Assembly (NCBI GenBank): GCA_014904985.1
Contig: MU128924.1
Location: 207,743 to 271,742 of the forward strand
Source: Hydnum rufescens UP504
Taxonomy: Eukaryota > Basidiomycota > Agaricomycetes > Cantharellales > Hydnaceae
DNA: 64,000 nt
Reading direction: 5' to 3'
The notes beneath the pieces are model-generated. The model did no database searches and had not been told where the DNA came from. It saw only the letters and a list, made by a program, of their open reading frames with translations. The position numbers and the translations under genes are program-made. This document shows, one piece after another, positions 34,681-47,505 of the stretch (positions within the stretch are counted from its first letter, which is position 1; each line of letters starts with the position of its first letter).

Positions 34681-36570
34681 ATAATGACATCAACCAATTC
34701 AGAAACAATGGCCAAAGTAAATCCATGAGCAATGCCATGGCCTACAGGTAGAGATACTCCACATTTTAAGGGAAAACACCTTGATAATTTCCTCCTTGAC
34801 TATGAAGCCTGCTGTGATGAAGCTCTCTATGATGATCACAGGAAATGGAAGAACATTATTTGATTCTGTAGCAACAAGGAAGCTGAATTGCTGAAGAATC
34901 TCCCAGAAGTTAAGAATCCTACTACATTTGAAGCTCTGGCAACCCATCTCAGAAAACTTTATGGACAGACAGGCAGAAGACAAAGATATACACAAGAATG
35001 ACTAGCAGACTTCTGCCAACAAAAGAGAACAATTATCAATGAAGCAGATCTAGATGATTACTATTGCAAGTTCATCACACAAGTACAATGCCTTGACAAG
35101 AAGAAAGTCCTAGCTGAGCAAGACTGAGATGACCTTTTCTGGCAAGGGATTGCATGACATCTCCAGAAGATTGTACTCCCATTATTTCACTATGTTCCAG
35201 GATTTGATGACACAAAGCCATTGGACTGCACTACTGCATATGACACAATGAAGACCATACTTAAAGAAGATCTTTATTACAACTTCAGACATCTTAATAA
35301 GGAAAGACCGCAAGCTACTACAAAGGCCAAAAAGTAGAAAATAAAGCCCAGCTATTACAGATCATGTGGCAGATACAGTGACTCCTCAGACAAATCAGAA
35401 GTTTCAGAAAGTGAAGAAGAAGACAGTGACTCTGATAGTGAAAGTGAAGAAGAACCAGTTGCCATATCACCTATATCCATTAAGAAAGTATCCACCAAAC
35501 CAAAGCCAACAATCATTCCATCACTTCGCAATGCAACAGAACAAATAAGTGACCTCACACAGTCCTTTAATGAAATGAAAATATTCATGGCACAATCACA
35601 GCAAAAGGGGCAAGCTCCAAACCCATATTCACAACCTCGTCATTCAGAAATGCAGATTCAAGGAAGACCAGCTACCTATCCAAACAATCAACCACTTGGA
35701 CCTAATTGTTCCCAAGGCCCTAATGCATCAGCTGGTGCAACCCTTTGCTGGTTCTGTGATAAAACTGGAGCACATAATGTTGGAATGAAGAACTGTCCAG
35801 ATGCCCAAGCTATGGTCTGTCAAGGAATCATAAAATACTCTATTGAAGGAAGGCTTGTGAAGAGGGATGATACACAACTACCACAAGGAATAGCTGGAAA
35901 GGGAGGAATCAAGCAGGCCATAGTGGATGACATAAAATGAATTAGGGAGGAATCCACCCATCAATGAACAACAGGAGCAATCTGTATTGTTGACAAAAAT
36001 GGATTGTCACCCTTTAGAACACACACTCATATGCGATAGCAGCAGGCCCATTTATATCTGCACCAGCTACTAAAACAAGTAAACCAGATAATCATCACAA
36101 TCCAATGGGAGATAAAACCACACAACACCCTAAAAATTGAATGTATGTTGATGTACCCCCATGCAGCCAGACACCTGCAAAAACTCCAGTTAATCAGCCA
36201 AAACCCTCAGAACCAAAACAAGCAGCCCCTGAAAATCCTCTGCAGCCAACTTATCCTCCAGGAATATTGCCCTCCTTGGTAATAAAAGAGCCAATAACAG
36301 AAAAACCTGCTCCTAAAAAGGCTGGACCACTTCCCGAGGAAACAATAGACATAGAAATGGCACTGCCTGAGAAACAAATCCCAAAGAATCCTCCTACATA
36401 TCATTTTACCACAGAATTCCAGGAACCCTGTGAAGATAAAGAAATAGCAAAGAAAGTACTCAATCAAAAAGTCAAAATAACTCTTGGAGACTTCCTTGGG
36501 TCAGCACATGGGGCAGCCAAAATATTTGCAGCTGGACTTAAACTGAAACATGACTATAATCCTAAACATT
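34681..36570 (+). pseudogene. gag: Gypsy gag region, copy 1
   Basis: Begins near 34681. Conserved LDNFLLDYEACCDEA (about 34775), AEQD-stop-DDLFWQGI (35130), an acidic Ser/Asp/Glu-rich stretch (35390-35460), and a zinc knuckle CWFCDKTGAHNVGMKNC (about 35747-35797; CX2CX5HX6C). TGA interrupts at R positions, e.g. before LADFC, DDLFW and HLQK. A Pro-rich linker (36141-36300) leads towards the protease. Confidence 0.75.
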
Positions 36571-36689
36571 GAGAGCCACTTACAGTTAATCATGCCACCA
36601 TTAAACTGTGTTTTCCAACAACTGAGGCCTCTGATTATGACTCTGATGATGAAGCAGAACAAGATGAATACTATGACCATATATGAACC

Positions 36690-39600
36690 TTGATGGACAG
36701 AGACTTGGATGAAGACCTATCCCAACAAACACATCCACAGACACAAGAAAACTATCAAGCACAAGTAAATCTGATTGGATCCCTTGGACCAAATCCTTTG
36801 TTTGCTATGGACACAGGAAAAATTGCAGCTAAAGCCACAGGTCAGAATGGAACCAAAGATGTTGTGCTTATGATTGACACAGGATCTGAATTAAACCTTA
36901 TCTCCCAGGAAGTTCAGAAAAGGTTAAACATCCCAATAGACTATGATGGACAAAACTGGTCATTACAAGGAATCAATAGTGGACCAGAACCCCTTATAGG
37001 ATGCTGTTGAAATGTTCCAATTGAAATAGGAGGGATAAGATTTGATCATCACTTCTTTGTTAAAAAGGGAAGCTTCGAAGGCCATGACATACTACTTGGA
37101 CAACCATGGCTGGTAGGAGTCAGTGCCCAAATCAAATATGAAGGAGCCACAGATGGAAATCATGGAATGGACATTCAGGTTTATGAAAAGGGAAATCCAA
37201 CAGGATCATCAATTTCTCTCCATGCTCTCATGAATGAAGAATGAGAGCAGAATAAACTTGTTCTTCAAGCATCAGCAATACCTCCAGGAGAACAGCCACC
37301 TGAAGGAAGCAATTCAGGTCCACCACAGCCGCAATATTGATATAAATCAAATGGAGTATCATTAGTTCAAACAGCACCTAAAACTTCTTCACAAGACTAC
37401 AAATATTATCATACAGAAGCAACCCCATCTGACCAATCATTACAGGGAAATTCACCATTTATACCAATATTTGGAAGGGAATTATCAGAGGCCTTATGAC
37501 TCCCAGAAATGTGTACAAAAGACTTCAATCCAAGCACAAACAAGTACCTCATAGATGCTATTATTAACAAGGAGAGCATGTCTGGATGATATCTCAATCA
37601 AACTTGGAAATCATCTTCAGCTGCATCTGGAAATCAACTTGAAGACAATCTTGTACACATTTATAATGAATTAAGACCAGATTTTGTGCAAAAATCTGGT
37701 GAAAAAGTGGAGGACTTTAGCTATCAAATTGGCCAGGTCATCAGAAATGCCAATAAGACAAAATATAAAACTGTGGATAAGAAGAAAAACCCTATCCCCT
37801 TGGGAGTCATTCGAAACCCAGTCATTCATCTTCCCTATAAAGATCTTCCTCCCATCACACCTCTCTTACTTCCAATGCATCCACCTAGCTTCAAAAACTT
37901 TCAATACACCAAGAAGCTTACCCCTGAATGTATCAAGAAAATAATTGACAACATTCCCAATGATTTTCTTTCAGAAGAAGAACTTGATTTGCTTCTATAT
38001 GTGGTTGCTCAAAGAGAAAAGGGTCTTGCATTTGATGAATCAGAATGAGAAATCTTCAAAACAGAATACTTTCCAGACTACATTATGGAAACAGTCCCAC
38101 ACATTCCTTGGGAATTACCACCAATTCAACCTCCAAAAGCAATTGTGGCTACACTTATTAAGATGATTAAGGATCAATTAGCAGCTGGGAAATACAAAAC
38201 ATCATGGTCCTCCTATCATTCACAAATGTTTGCAGTGGCCAAGCCTAAAGGAGGCATTCGTATTGTTCATGATTTACAGCCCCTAAACATGGTTTCAGTA
38301 AAAGACTCAGGGTTGCCACCAAATATCAATGACTTTGCAGACAGCTTTGTGGGGCATTCAGTCTATATTGTTGTGGATCTCTATGCAGGATATGATGGAC
38401 GACATCTGGCAGAAGAATCCCAAGAACTCACAACAAGTGATTCACCATTGGGTCCTGTGAAGCTCACAACACTGCCCCAAGGATACACAAACTCCATGCA
38501 AGAATTCATGAAAACAGTCACACACATGATCAGACCAATGATCCCAGACAGAGCTGAAGCCTTTGTGGATGATGTAGCAGGAAAAGGACCAAAAACACAG
38601 TACAATGATGAACCTATACCTGAAAATCCAAAAATACAATGATACATATGGGAATTTGCTCAAGTTGTTGATGAATTATTTGCCACATTCATTGAAGCTG
38701 GATGTACAGCCTCAGGATCTAAATTAGTGCTTGCAACACCCCTTGTAGACATTGTAGGAAATGTTTGTTCAATGGAAGGAAGAAAACCTCATCATGAAAT
38801 CATCACAAAAATAAAGAACTGGCCACATCCAACTAATGTAACACAAGTCTGCAGATTCCTAGGAACAGTTGGAGTTGCTTGAAATTGGATTTGGCAATTT
38901 GCTAAAATAACAAAACCTCTCACATTGCTCACCAAGAAGACTCCTAATGAATTTGAATGGAATGACCAAGCAGAAGAAGCCATGAATCAACTAAAAGAAG
39001 CTTCCACAAACCTTCCTGCTCAAAAAACATTAAACATTGATATAGCCAGAGTGTTAAAAGAAGATGAATGAACATCAGATTATGGCCTTGTAACACTTGC
39101 AGTGGATAGCTCTATCATGGCAGTAGGATGGATTGAATATCAAACCCTGGAAGATGGACATCATCCAATTGTCTTCAGATCAGTAACCAATAATGAAGCT
39201 GAAACCAAGTATTCCCAACCACAAATAGAATTAAAAGGACTATTCAAAGCACTCAAAGCACAAAGGAATGATCTCTGGGGAATCCATTTTAGAGTGGAAG
39301 TAGATGCCAAATTTCTCAAGCAAACCATTAATACACCAGGATTACCAAATGCGGCTATGTCACAATGGATCTCCTACATTCAGCTATTTGATTTTGAATT
39401 GGTCCATGTTCCAGCTACAAAACACCAAGGTCCAGATGGATTATCTAGGCACCCAGCACATGAAAATGACTCAGTTGAATCAGAAGATGAACTGGAGCCA
39501 GATGAACCAGGTCATTTTATTACTGGGCCAAGACCTCATGAAGAATATGAAGACTGGATCCTTGTCTCAGAAACAAAATCAGAGGGCTTGTCAAAACATT

Positions 39601-41200
39601 CAGGACATAAAAATGATTCAGAAAATTCAGAGAATGAACTAGATGAACTAGGAAATTATATTACTGGACCACAATCCCTAGAAGAATATGAAGACTGGAC
39701 TCTGCATCATTCCTCAGCAGCCACACTATCAGCTACAAGGATTAAAAGGGAACCATATGAAGACATCATTGAATTCAGACAAAATAACACAGTAATATCA
39801 CTCAAACCACAAGAAAATATGTCAAGAAATGGTGGATTTGTAGCTCTTTCATGCCAAGCCCACTCATTAACTCAAAGAAATTTCAATACAGTCTCACAAC
39901 ATTCAGAGATTGACTCAAAAACCAAAGAACATCCACACAAACTCAAAGATTCTGATGGAGAAGACTATTGGAAAAGGATTGAATATTACTTAAACCACTT
40001 AAAAATACCCTTGGGAGTCAAGAACACCAAAACATTTATTCAGACTACCAAACACTATTTTTTGTATCAAGAAACCCTATGGAGAAGGCCTAAAACTGGT
40101 CAATTGCCACTGAAAGTTATCAAAAACCTGGATGATTGAGCCTGCTTATGTAAGGAAGCACATGATGAATCTGGCCACCATGGACAAGACCCGATGTTCA
40201 AAAAATTATCAGACAGATTTTACTGGCCTAATATGTTATCCTATGTGGCCTGGTATTGCTGGACATGCCATGAGTGCCAGCAAAGATCCATGACCCATCC
40301 AAAAATCACATTGAGCCTGACCTATGTTAATACAATATTATGTAAATTTAATATGGACATGGTTCACATGCCAGTGTCTAGCAGATTCAAATACATTGTT
40401 GATATCTGGGATGATCTCTCCAGATGGCTGCAAGCAAAAATGTTACATAAGGCCTCAAGTAAGAACGTCGCCTGGTTTCTATTTGAAGACATCATGTGCC
40501 AGTTTGGCTGTGTATTACAAATCACCATGGACAATGGTGCAGAATTTGACAGATTGGTCCAAACCATGGTGGATGAATATAATGTACCAATTGTCTGAGC
40601 TGCCCTGTATCACCCAGAAGCAAATGGAATGATAGAATGTGGTCATAGGACCTGGATAAATTCATTATCCATTGCTAGTAAAGGAAATCCAAGCCAATGG
40701 TCAAAATATTTTTATTCATGTATGTGGGCAGACCAAGTAATGGTAAAGTGGACAACTGGTCACCCCCTATTACCTACTCTACAGAAAACATCACATGTTC
40801 CCATTCAATATTACAGATGCATTGTGGTATACATTAAAATGGGGTGCAGTCTGAACTACAGAAGAATTATTGGCTATCCATGCAGTACAATTAGCACATT
40901 GTGACAAAGACATTCAAACTGCCTCGAATGATGTTCTTCAAGCAAGAATCCAGAGTGCTCAGGATTACGTGAAACGAAATGAAAATGTACTAGTAAATGG
41001 GGATTACCAAGCAGGCACAATTGTATTGGTGTTCAATTCCATATTACTAATGCAACATGGATGAAAGGGGGAGGTATGGTGGATTGGACCATACCAGGTC
41101 CGGCATCACCATCCCCATGGGTCCTATCAACTGGAAGAATTAGACAGGACACCAATCAGTGGAACATTTGCTGGAAATTGTTTAAAAAAGTATCATATGC
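36690..41200 (+). pseudogene. pol: Gypsy pol region, copy 1
   Basis: Protease active site IDTGSELNLIS at about 36870. RT spans about 38085-38640 with VVDLYAGYDGRHL, LPQGYTNSMQEF and the catalytic FVDD at 38560. RNase H lies at about 39090-39450 (VDSSIMAVGWIEYQ), followed by an unusual Glu/Asp-rich insert with a near-duplicated phrase (EEYEDWIL and EEYEDWTL). The integrase HHCC finger is at about 40150-40290 (CWTCHECQQ), with DDE residues in NMDMVH, MDNGAEF and HPEANGMIE (40350-40640). Stops are TGA at 37007, 37242, 37497, 38046, 38640, 39069 and 40137, among others. Confidence 0.8.
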
Positions 41201-41570
41201 ATGATCATATAGCCACAACGGATGTTGCTGGCAATGAGAGCCACAGTGCCATAGATGAAGGATCAATTCAAGAAAATGCAGAAAAATACATGAAAAATAC
41301 AGGACATGCAATGATGTTCAACAGGGATATTATTATCAAGAAACAATGTCCACCAGTATCCCTTGGGCCGGAAAATCAATTAAGTAGCTATCTTTGGCCA
41401 TTGCCAAGAGCCACAGATTCATGGGGCTATTTGGGAAGACAAATTAGTGGAGTGGAGGCAATGGAACATTCTTCAAGAAATTCTAGGGAGCCACACAGAA
41501 GAACCCCAAATCACTGAATCTTATTATGACTCATCTGAAGAAAGTCTAGATATGGAAATTTAAGTCTTAA

Positions 41571-42124
41571 AAAGGAAATCCCTGAAATTATTTTGACTAA
41601 AGCCACATCACAAAATTATTGGTAACCATATGAATCTGAGATCATTCCAATGACATGGCACTAAGAAAATCCTGTGATTGTCACCCTGGGGCCATGAGGC
41701 ATTGAGTTGTGGAATGTGCTGTGCCATGAAAAATCAACACTACTGCCTTTAAAAAGAAGACTGCATCACAAAATCAATGTCCCCTCACCCTCATCCTCCT
41801 TCTGCAATGCCTAGATAATCACTACTGTCGACAATCACCTCCTCTTGCTTCCCCATAACTTAAATCACATAAATTATCACTTATCACTTTTTCTTTTCTT
41901 TTCTCTTGGTCCACTTGTATCTATGAACAACACTTCACATGACAACCTAAGGATGACTCCACTGGCTAGCTATTGTCTGATTTCGCTTAGAACTTCTGTC
42001 CCACAATGAAAAAATGAGTCATCAAGCTCAGGCACAGGTGAGAATGACAGGTATAAAAGCACAGACAATCCGCTAACAAAAAGTACCAGCTGATCATTGT
42101 CTGAACCACTCCACAGTCTTCACT
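41571..42124. other. Flank of gypsy copy 1 with a promoter-like sequence
   Basis: No gene. A TATA-type GTATAAAAGC at about 42050 lies roughly 75 bp before the ATG of the decayed frame at 42125. Confidence 0.35.
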
Positions 42125-43560
42125 ATGTCCAACTCAGCCTTGCTCAACCTCACTGCGACCTCAACTCCTGACTATACATTCCAGTATATCAATATGCCTG
42201 CTCCTTCACCTGTGCCTCCTATGCAGCTAACCAAACTCAAGCTTGGCAAGGATATCTTCTTTAGCTCTTCACCAAAGGAGAAAGACAAGTTGGATGAGGT
42301 ATGAACATCTATATTGATGCATCTATATAAAACTAACACAACACAGAGCTTCTGACCTGATTCTATCAATTCATCTTCGAACCAAATCATAAAAATATAC
42401 AATAATGATGAACAGTCTAACCCAAGCCAACCTGTAGGCTCCAACATCCATTTTGCACTCAACCCACATCTCACATTACACCATCAGACTGCTGATCCAC
42501 ACCCCAGACCAGTTCAGTCCACCATGTCATTCTCTGACCACCTTGTAGCTGAACAAAAGGCTAAACAAAGTCAAAATGATGCAGAAGATCAACTGAAAAA
42601 CCCTAAAACCCAGCATGCTTTTGACTCACAACTACTGTCATCTGTTCAAACCATGGTTCCTCTTAAATTGTTCCCTCCTGATATGACTGTAGGCAACCTA
42701 TTCACATTATGACAAGAACTCAAGATGAATTGGACTGCCAAGAAAGAAACTGCAAGTCAAACTAGGTCTCCAACCACTCAGCAACTACATGAGATATTCC
42801 ACTCCTCCACAGATTCACTCACTTCGAACTCAACAAACTCTTCTCATCCATTGTCCCATCTCTCATCCCATTTATCTCATTTGTCAAAACTCCCTCATGC
42901 TCCTTGCAACTTTTATAAGTGACCAATCAGTATCCCATGACCCAGCAAAAATGCCAACTCATACTGCATGGCCTTCATACAGACAAGCCATTGTAGATCA
43001 TGAGTGCAATGCTGCACAGTGACTAGATGAAGTCTGATGAGAATATGAAGACAAGTGTAATGAAGATGTAAAGCAACATGCAGATCTTCTGGACCAGCTA
43101 AGTTGCACAGTCACCAATCATAACATGCAAATCGATTTCTCACACCACCCCTCACACTTCTCTCATCAAATTAGCCCATGATGAAGAATGCATCACTAAC
43201 TGGCATGATCATCTTCTCTATCCTTCAGCATTTCATCATGTATCACAGACTGACAGACTATCCCATATCTTTATCCATGCAGCCAATATAATATGACAAC
43301 ATCATAGGTTAGACATGCCTTCTGTGGCCTTTGCCCTCCATCATCATATTGCCCCCATGATATCCCAGCTTGCATCATCCCTCTGTGAAATGGATGCCTC
43401 CTTTCTAACAATTGTGCCTGATGATCAAGCAGTCCTTTACTACACTAGACACGTATGCAACATCCAATACAATGTCCTAGACAACAAATGGGCTGAATTT
43501 AGGAAAGACCCAGCAGCCCCATACAAGCTCATGGACCTTCCATCTAATCTGGTGTAAGTG
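42125..43560 (+). pseudogene. Decayed gene of unknown family
   Basis: From MSNSALLNLTATSTPDYTF at 42125 the frame runs with TGA interruptions (e.g. after KLDEV) through MSFSDHLVAEQKAKQSQND (42524), LFPPDMTVGNLFTL-stop (42670-42714), and a Ser/Thr-rich part, to AFALHHHIAPMISQL and NKWAEFRKDPAAPYKLMDLP (43325-43545). A promoter-like TATAAAAG precedes it. The many TGA stops are the same mutation type as in the gypsy element. It could be the gag of another retroelement or a captured gene; not recognised. Confidence 0.4.
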
Positions 43561-44269
43561 GGAAATGAAGGGAGAAATCCAGCCACAGTCCATGATATGG
43601 AATCGAGAACAAAAAGAGGGGACCATGGGATCAATCCGAATGTTAAGGCTTGAAGGAAGGAAGGTCTTTTGGAATAGAAATCTAATGCTATAAGCAACAC
43701 CTGCTCAAGCAATAGAACAAAGAATGAATATGGGTCACAAAACCACACCCTAAGGCTCTCCTCTTGAGGCCCTAGACAAAGTGTAGTAGTCTTGGTGGAA
43801 TTCACCCAAGGAACCAGCAGCAATACATCAGTGCCTCAAAACTGGGGAGGGGGAAAAACTATAGAAATTCACATCTCCTGCACTTAATATACATCACAGA
43901 AAAATGCTATGGTAACCGGCAGAAAGGTGGGGTTAAGGCGAAAATGATGAAAAAGAAATCAAGTCTAAAGCTTCAAAACTGAAGGAGATATTCCAAAATC
44001 AAGTCAGAATAGGGGAATATGGCTTAACCAAGCTATTCCTCCTCTCCTACTGAACAGAATCCCTTGGGGAATGGTGGAACTGGTCATCCTAGATGTACCC
44101 TTGGTCGGATATAAGAGGGGCAGAGAATAATTGCCATTAATAATCAAAAAAGCGGAGGCAATAATGGAATGAGACATGGGGGAGTTAAATTGTAGAGAGC
44201 CGAGTTCTTATCAGATCGTTTTGCCCCTGGTACCGTTGGATGAGGACTATTGACAGCTTTCTAGGTGTG
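43561..44269. other. AT-rich spacer, no gene seen
   Basis: No protein-like frame. GC content rises towards the right end. Confidence 0.3.
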
Positions 44270-44490
44270 CTTGTTTTGAACAAATTGGATCAAAACTGAT
44301 GGAGAAATTCAAAACATACTGAAGGGAAACATGAAACACATAGTAAAATTGACCTGGGAGGTGCAGTTTTGATTCGTTCGGCTCGTGTTTGGTATCGTCT
44401 GAAAGGTGTGAATCGCAGCTTTTTGGGCACTATCTTGCTGAGTCGATCCGATCAAAACTGAGGGAGATATTCCACGTTTACTCCTTGAGA
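44270..44490 (-). repeat. Inverted relative of the 33190-33600 repeat
   Basis: The reverse complement shares GATTCACACCTTTC, GATACCAAACAC, CAAAACTGCAC and ATTTCTCCATCAGTTT with 33200-33370. This copy keeps CpGs (e.g. TTCGTTCGGCTCG) where the 33-kb copy has TG or CA. Confidence 0.55.
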
Positions 44491-44549
44491 GCACCGCATT
44501 AGCCCCTATTTGTCATGTGACAGGTCCATGAGTTGGAATCAAGGCCTGG

Positions 44550-45379
44550 TGTAGAAGATGCTTTATCACTCTGCAGAAATTACTAACACCACCAAATGTT
44601 GGCTAAGGTTATAGGGATTGGGAATGAAAAGGTATGGGAGGGGCTCAGGTTAGTCTCAATGGGTTGATTGGCTTACTAGGTATAGAAATGGTATGGATGA
44701 CTCTGATATGATGTAATGTTTCTGACTCTAGCTGGACTACTTGTATCATGATTGTCAAATTGGAACTTAGAAGCTATTTCTGATTTTAAACTTTTATGGG
44801 CTTGAACCTATTATCATATGATTCAGGGCTTAGACATCTAGCAACACCTACACTGAGGGTCCTACAACTATCTACAACTTCTCGTTGTTGCTCTGAGTAT
44901 GCCTTTCAGTTACTTGGCCACTTGAATTTCTCATCTGTAACTACTTTATTTCAAGGGGAGTCTTATCTAAAAGCTACCTAAAACTACAAAATTTGATTCC
45001 TTATATGTATTTTTGGATGTCTGTGTACTTTTCTGCACCAAAGTCTGTGTGATGTTTGGAATGGTGCAGTTGTTGGATGTTTGGATGACTAAATCAGGCT
45101 GAGTCATATCTTTTGCTTAGTCATACAAATGGCTTTGTCATACTTTTGAGTCCGGGTGTTTGATTACAAATCTTGGTTACATAAGCATATTTTTTGACAT
45201 GTAGAAAACTTTTTATTTTGTTTGTTGAATGGAGTTATTTCAACTGAGTTTCCTTGATATATTTGGGCTGTAGCAAGATAAGGTTGTCCTAAACACTCCA
45301 ACAGATCATTGATCAAGGTCTAAGGTCAGAGCACTTTCAAACTCACATTTTCAGATACTAGACAGTTATTCCTTCCACA
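44550..45379 (-). mobile_element. Solo gypsy LTR (830 bp)
   Basis: On the plus strand it starts TGTAGAAGATGC and ends CCTTCCACA, aligning over its whole length to the LTR at 58924-59753, also 830 bp. Differences are few and nearly all are CG in the 58.9-kb copy versus TG or CA here. Flanks CCTGG / GATGG show no target duplication. Confidence 0.85.
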
Positions 45380-46115
45380 GATGGCAAACACTTTAGATTG
45401 CAGTCCCTTGCAATGCACTGTGAATTCCTACTTCTGCCACCCATATTCAGTAAAGACTTCATCTTCATTCCTCCTACTTTTCCACTCTTGAAACCACCAA
45501 GTCCATCCTTCCATCCACTGCAATGCCTTGTCCAATGTAAAATGTTGTGCTCAATAGATTTGACTGATTGTTGGGTAGATATCTGCTCTCATTCAATTAA
45601 ATGGTCTTTTGTCACATGGAGAAAACCTCTCACCCTGGACAGTGTCTATTACTTCCAGATTGAGAACAGAGGTTGGGAATACTTGAGGAGGTATCTTGTC
45701 ACCAGTTGAAATTTGTAAGGCGACTACCAGGACAACTTTGAGGTCCTTTCATTGGTAGGGGGCATAGTGATCTCATACCCAGATAATGTATCTCATCCAC
45801 TTGATACTTTTTGATAGAACAATTCCTTCAAACAAATTTTCAGGTGTAGGAGAATAGCAAATGGGAGTGGAGGAATGGATGGCAATGAAAGGATCATCAT
45901 CAATGTGATCAAAATGGCAATAGACAAGTGAAAGTTGCTGGATAGGCATGGCTGGGGCTGATGCTAACAAGGTCTGTATTCAATGGGTCCTTTATAACTA
46001 TTTCTTGATGGCCTCATGACTCTTTCCTTTTGTGTTGAACTTGTCCTGAAGATCATTTATTCTTTTGTAATTCTTTTTAGGAAATGAGGGGTGGGGGAAC
46101 AGGACAAGACATGAT
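45380..46115. other. Spacer right of the solo LTR
   Basis: A plus-strand frame at 45398-45709 and a minus frame at 45970-45773 are open but not recognisable. No function assigned. Confidence 0.3.
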
Positions 46116-46503
46116 TCAAATACGTGCATCAAAGGGATTATGGGTGAAGAGGGGATGGATACAAGCTTCCTTTTCAGGGGCGTTCTGGACTGCAATCCCT
46201 AATCTAACTTTGACTTTAAAGTTTGGACTCTCAGATACCACAGATTTAACCATCATCCAGTTTAGAAATGCCCTAGTAAACTTCCTCTCCTTGGCAAGCA
46301 GATCTGGACAAAACCATCCTGGTTTTCCAGCCTGGAATGAAAGATAAAATGATGTGTCATCCTCTACCAGAAGGTATAACTCGATGAACTTCTTGGTTCC
46401 TGATTCTTCTTTTTGATATATCATTTAAAGACCTTGGGAAATTTGAAGGACTAATCATACCTTCTGTGCATTTTTCCACAGCTGGGACGATAGTGGGGTC
46501 CAT
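46116..46503 (-). CDS. Small hypothetical protein, two exons
   Basis: Exon 46503-46461, intron 46460-46400 (61 bp, GTATGA...ATCAG), exon 46399-46116; 108 residues starting MDPTIVPAVEKCTEG and joining in frame to TKKFIELYLLVEDDTSFYL. Balanced composition with several aromatic residues; no signal peptide or membrane span. Possibly related in style to the neighbouring orphan frames at 46828 and 47506. Family unknown. Confidence 0.45.
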
Positions 46504-46827
46504 TGGAAATGAAAGAAAAATGATGATAGGATCTGAGAGAGAGATGAGGGAGAAAAGATGAGAAAAGAGAAAGAAAGAGGAGAGAAGGAACCCAAACAAA
46601 CTGAGAAGGATGAGGAGGAGAATGGAGTTCTGGAAGGACTTTTGCTGTCCTTTTATCCTTGTCCTGAGTTTGACATGATTTCCTTATTCATTTTACTTCT
46701 GACAGCTGTCATTCCCTTGTGAATCATTTTCAAATTCAAATCAAATCCTTTGCCTTCATTCCATTTTTAGCATATGAATCACATTTGAAAAGAAAGAACA
46801 GCTGTCTAGGTTCCAGATCCTTTTGAA

Positions 46828-47256
46828 TCAGAGATGATGAAGGAAATTACACATAGAACGTCTGACAGATCTCCAGTGGAGTGGGTTTGTGATGGAATAA
46901 ACAAGAGACATGAAGGGAGAGATGGGTGGGAAAGGAAAGTCCTTGGGCTCCAAGATCAATGATAGGAGAATATTCCCAAATGAACAATCAACGTGTTGGT
47001 AACCAATGGGAAGAAGGATCATAACAAAGGTGAAATTGTATTCATCCATGGATTTGATGTAGGCCTGGAAAATTAATGGGATGCCTCTGGGAATATATGC
47101 CACCATCAATCCACTCGCGTTCTCCACTCCAAGGCGGAAAACAACTTCGCCAAACCCCTTTCGCTCGATGAATTGATGGGACAGATTGAATACATCATCG
47201 GGATATTTGTAGCACAGGTAACGTCCTTCAGGATATGAGAATTTAATTGCAGACAT
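46828..47256 (-). CDS. Hypothetical protein
   Basis: 142-residue single frame starting MSAIKFSYPEGRYLCYKYPDD, with GFGEVVFRLGVENASGLMVAY. The last ~40 residues read less like protein, so an intron or frame change may lie near 46960. No known domain seen. It lies in a run of minus-strand orphan genes at 46.1-48.9 kb. Confidence 0.4.
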   Translation of the reverse strand: MSAIKFSYPEGRYLCYKYPDDVFNLSHQFIERKGFGEVVFRLGVENASGLMVAYIPRGIPLIFQAYIKSMDEYNFTFVMILLPIGYQHVDCSFGNILLSLILEPKDFPFPPISPFMSLVYSITNPLHWRSVRRSMCNFLHHL

Positions 47257-47505
47257 GATGAGTGATAATAGAGTAATCTTGGGGAATTCTACATAATTCA
47301 GTGTTCCTTAAATTGCTTTTTGGAAGTCGGCAGTTAATTTCTTGGGATGGGGACTTAATTAGACACCTGAGCCTTGGCGATCACTTGTAGTTTTAATTCC
47401 AGGGTGTATTTGATCACAAGGCATTTGCAATTAATTTGTGGTGATTCAATTTTTCAATTCCCAGATTTGACTTGGCTTTCAGGGTCAGAAACACATGATA
47501 TTCTT

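Larger units (their letters stand above)
34606..41570 (+). mobile_element. Ty3/gypsy retrotransposon copy 1 (mutated)
   Basis: The primer-binding site TGGTGGTCCTTACAGGG at 34609-34625 is identical to that of copy 2. Domain order gag - protease - reverse transcriptase - RNase H - integrase (integrase last) places it in Ty3/gypsy (Metaviridae type). Reading frames are interrupted many times, almost always by TGA where copy 2 or the family has Arg (CGA). LTRs not delimited. Not capable of autonomous transposition. Confidence 0.85.
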
